A stretch of DNA of 7,005 nucleotides from JAKEHA01 sp035687255 (GTDB lineage: Bacteria > Krumholzibacteriota > Krumholzibacteriia > WVZY01 > JAKEHA01): assembly GCA_035687255.1 (NCBI GenBank), contig DASRYI010000312.1, positions 1 to 7,005 on the forward strand, read 5' to 3'. The notes under the pieces were generated by a model. The model did not search any database, was not told the DNA's origin, and worked only from the letters and a program-made list of their open reading frames with translations. Numbering within the stretch: the stretch's first letter is position 1; every line of letters starts with the position of its first letter. This document shows positions 6,134-7,005 of the stretch, one piece after another. The translations under genes and the position numbers were made by a program.

Positions 6134-7005
6134 AGGAGCGGGAGCTGGAAGAGGCCCTCGCAGTAGGCCTGAAGCAACGCACCCGCTTCGCGCGTGAGTT
6201 GGCCGCCCGCCTGAAAACCGGGACCCTTGATCCCCACGGAGAGGCATGGTCTCCCCGTCACAATGTAGGTCTTGCCATCGCCCGCACTTGCCGTGATTGC
6301 GTATTGCGGTTCGGAGGTGCACGTCCACTGGCCGGAGATGTAGCTGTGGGGGTCCAGCAGCAGGGTCTGGAGCTGCAGGACCTCGTCCATGCTCAGTTCC
6401 CGGCCTGACTCCGTCAGTGAATACGGTTCGAGTTCAAAGGGAATATCACTCGCTTTCGCCGGATAGCGAAGAGCGATCCTGTCAATGTGAGCGGCGCGCA
6501 GGCTCTTGATTTCGTGAATCGTGGTGTCGTCATAGACGTCGCTGATTGCCGTAGGTGGCCCGGGGTACGCGCTGGTCGTGGCCACGCGCACGGTATCCAT
6601 TTTCACGGTGACCCCGGGTCGAGCGTGGACCTTGATCTGCCGAAGGGCCGCATCGGTTGCGGCGTGCGAGTAGGCGCTGTCTGCCACGCGGTGCATGTAC
6701 GTCATGTCACCATCGTGTCCGACAATCACCACATTTGATCGCGCGCTCTCGTTTCCCGCCTGATCGATGGCCCGAACTGCAACCCGGAAACAAAACGCGT
6801 CCTGGTTCCAGGTGACTCCGTCGTCCCACACCAGGTACAGCTCGCCCGCGGGCGGAAGCGCGTAGCGCGTCGGAAAGATGGTGAGCCCTTCCGGCATGGC
6901 TCCGTCGACGTACTCGAAGCGGTAACCAAGCCGGTCTGCGGGTGTCTCATCGTCGGTTGCGGCGGTCACCGAGAACTGGATGAAACCGCGATGCGCTAGA
7001 CATCC
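6127..7005 (-). CDS. Unknown protein with FN3-like segment and C-terminal Cys-containing domain (N-terminus outside window)
   Basis: The frame stays open through the right edge, so the GTG at 6969 is probably internal and at least 292 residues are encoded here. Residues are counted from that GTG. Residues 1-83, with the codons before them, look like a beta-sandwich of fibronectin-III or bacterial Ig type. They include TDDETPADRLGYRFEY, LYLVWDDG, and VAVRAIDQAGNESARSNVVIV, the usual end of such domains. Residues 90-185 are not recognised. Residues 195-277 have the pattern DPHSY (206-210), C217, P221, C242 and AYCEGLF (268-274), which recalls a small domain seen in hypothetical proteins of environmental bacteria. 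I cannot name it. The protein is probably exported or a lipoprotein, but the signal peptide would lie outside the window. It converges on the aminotransferase gene with a 4-nt gap. Base composition seems lower in GC than its neighbours (30/60 at 6421-6480). Confidence 0.75.
   Translation of the reverse strand, partial: GCLAHRGFIQFSVTAATDDETPADRLGYRFEYVDGAMPEGLTIFPTRYALPPAGELYLVWDDGVTWNQDAFCFRVAVRAIDQAGNESARSNVVIVGHDGDMTYMHRVADSAYSHAATDAALRQIKVHARPGVTVKMDTVRVATTSAYPGPPTAISDVYDDTTIHEIKSLRAAHIDRIALRYPAKASDIPFELEPYSLTESGRELSMDEVLQLQTLLLDPHSYISGQWTCTSEPQYAITASAGDGKTYIVTGRPCLSVGIKGPGFQAGGQLTREAGALLQAYCEGLFQLPLLK

Noticed and set aside
6127..7005. Recent horizontal transfer of the last gene because of its lower GC
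   Set aside because: Only one sampled line (30/60 versus 38/60 at 5701-5760) was compared. There are no mobile-element remnants or repeats, and poorly conserved envelope proteins often have weaker codon bias.

Overview
The window is GC-rich (roughly 60-65 % in sampled stretches) bacterial DNA carrying five protein genes, the two outermost cut by the window edges. There are no RNA genes, insertion sequences, CRISPR arrays or phage genes that I can see. The lineage cannot be fixed from the sequence. The combination of an alkaline-phosphatase-superfamily enzyme with C-terminal TPR repeats, good sigma-70-type promoters and an FN3-like probable envelope protein fits a Gram-negative, environmental, GC-rich phylum (for example Krumholzibacteriota/Eisenbacteria, Gemmatimonadota or Myxococcota-like). 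That placement is inference only.

Layout. Positions 2-2077 (+) hold the 3' part of a modular protein: an SPFH/band-7-like segment, an alkaline-phosphatase-fold phosphodiesterase domain and four 34-residue TPRs. Its stop overlaps (ATGA) the start of gpmI (2074-3606, +), a complete cofactor-independent phosphoglycerate mutase with all expected catalytic residues. A multi-pass GT-C/PMT-like glycosyltransferase (3603-4760, -) converges on gpmI so tightly that both stop codons sit inside one CTAG. A 261-bp intergenic region (4761-5021) follows. It holds two back-to-back predicted promoters, one for the glycosyltransferase (TTGACA-18-TACACT) and one for the next gene (TTGCCC-17-TAGTAT with an extended -10 TG). 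The plus-strand gene (5022-6122) is a complete DegT/DnrJ/EryC1/StrS-type PLP-dependent sugar aminotransferase. It ends 4 nt from the stop of a convergent, N-terminally incomplete protein of unknown function with an FN3-like segment (6127-7005, -). Both of these stops lie in a perfect 8-2-8 inverted repeat.

How the genes may work together. The phosphodiesterase-TPR gene and gpmI look translationally coupled, and both belong to the alkaline phosphatase superfamily although their jobs differ (gpmI is central glycolysis). The divergent membrane glycosyltransferase and nucleotide-sugar aminotransferase could both serve cell-surface glycan synthesis, but no other sugar-biosynthesis genes are visible. 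I see no clearly new multi-gene system. The items most worth a second look are the three-part architecture of the first protein, the bidirectional hairpin formed by two stop codons, and the C-terminal cysteine-containing domain of the last protein.
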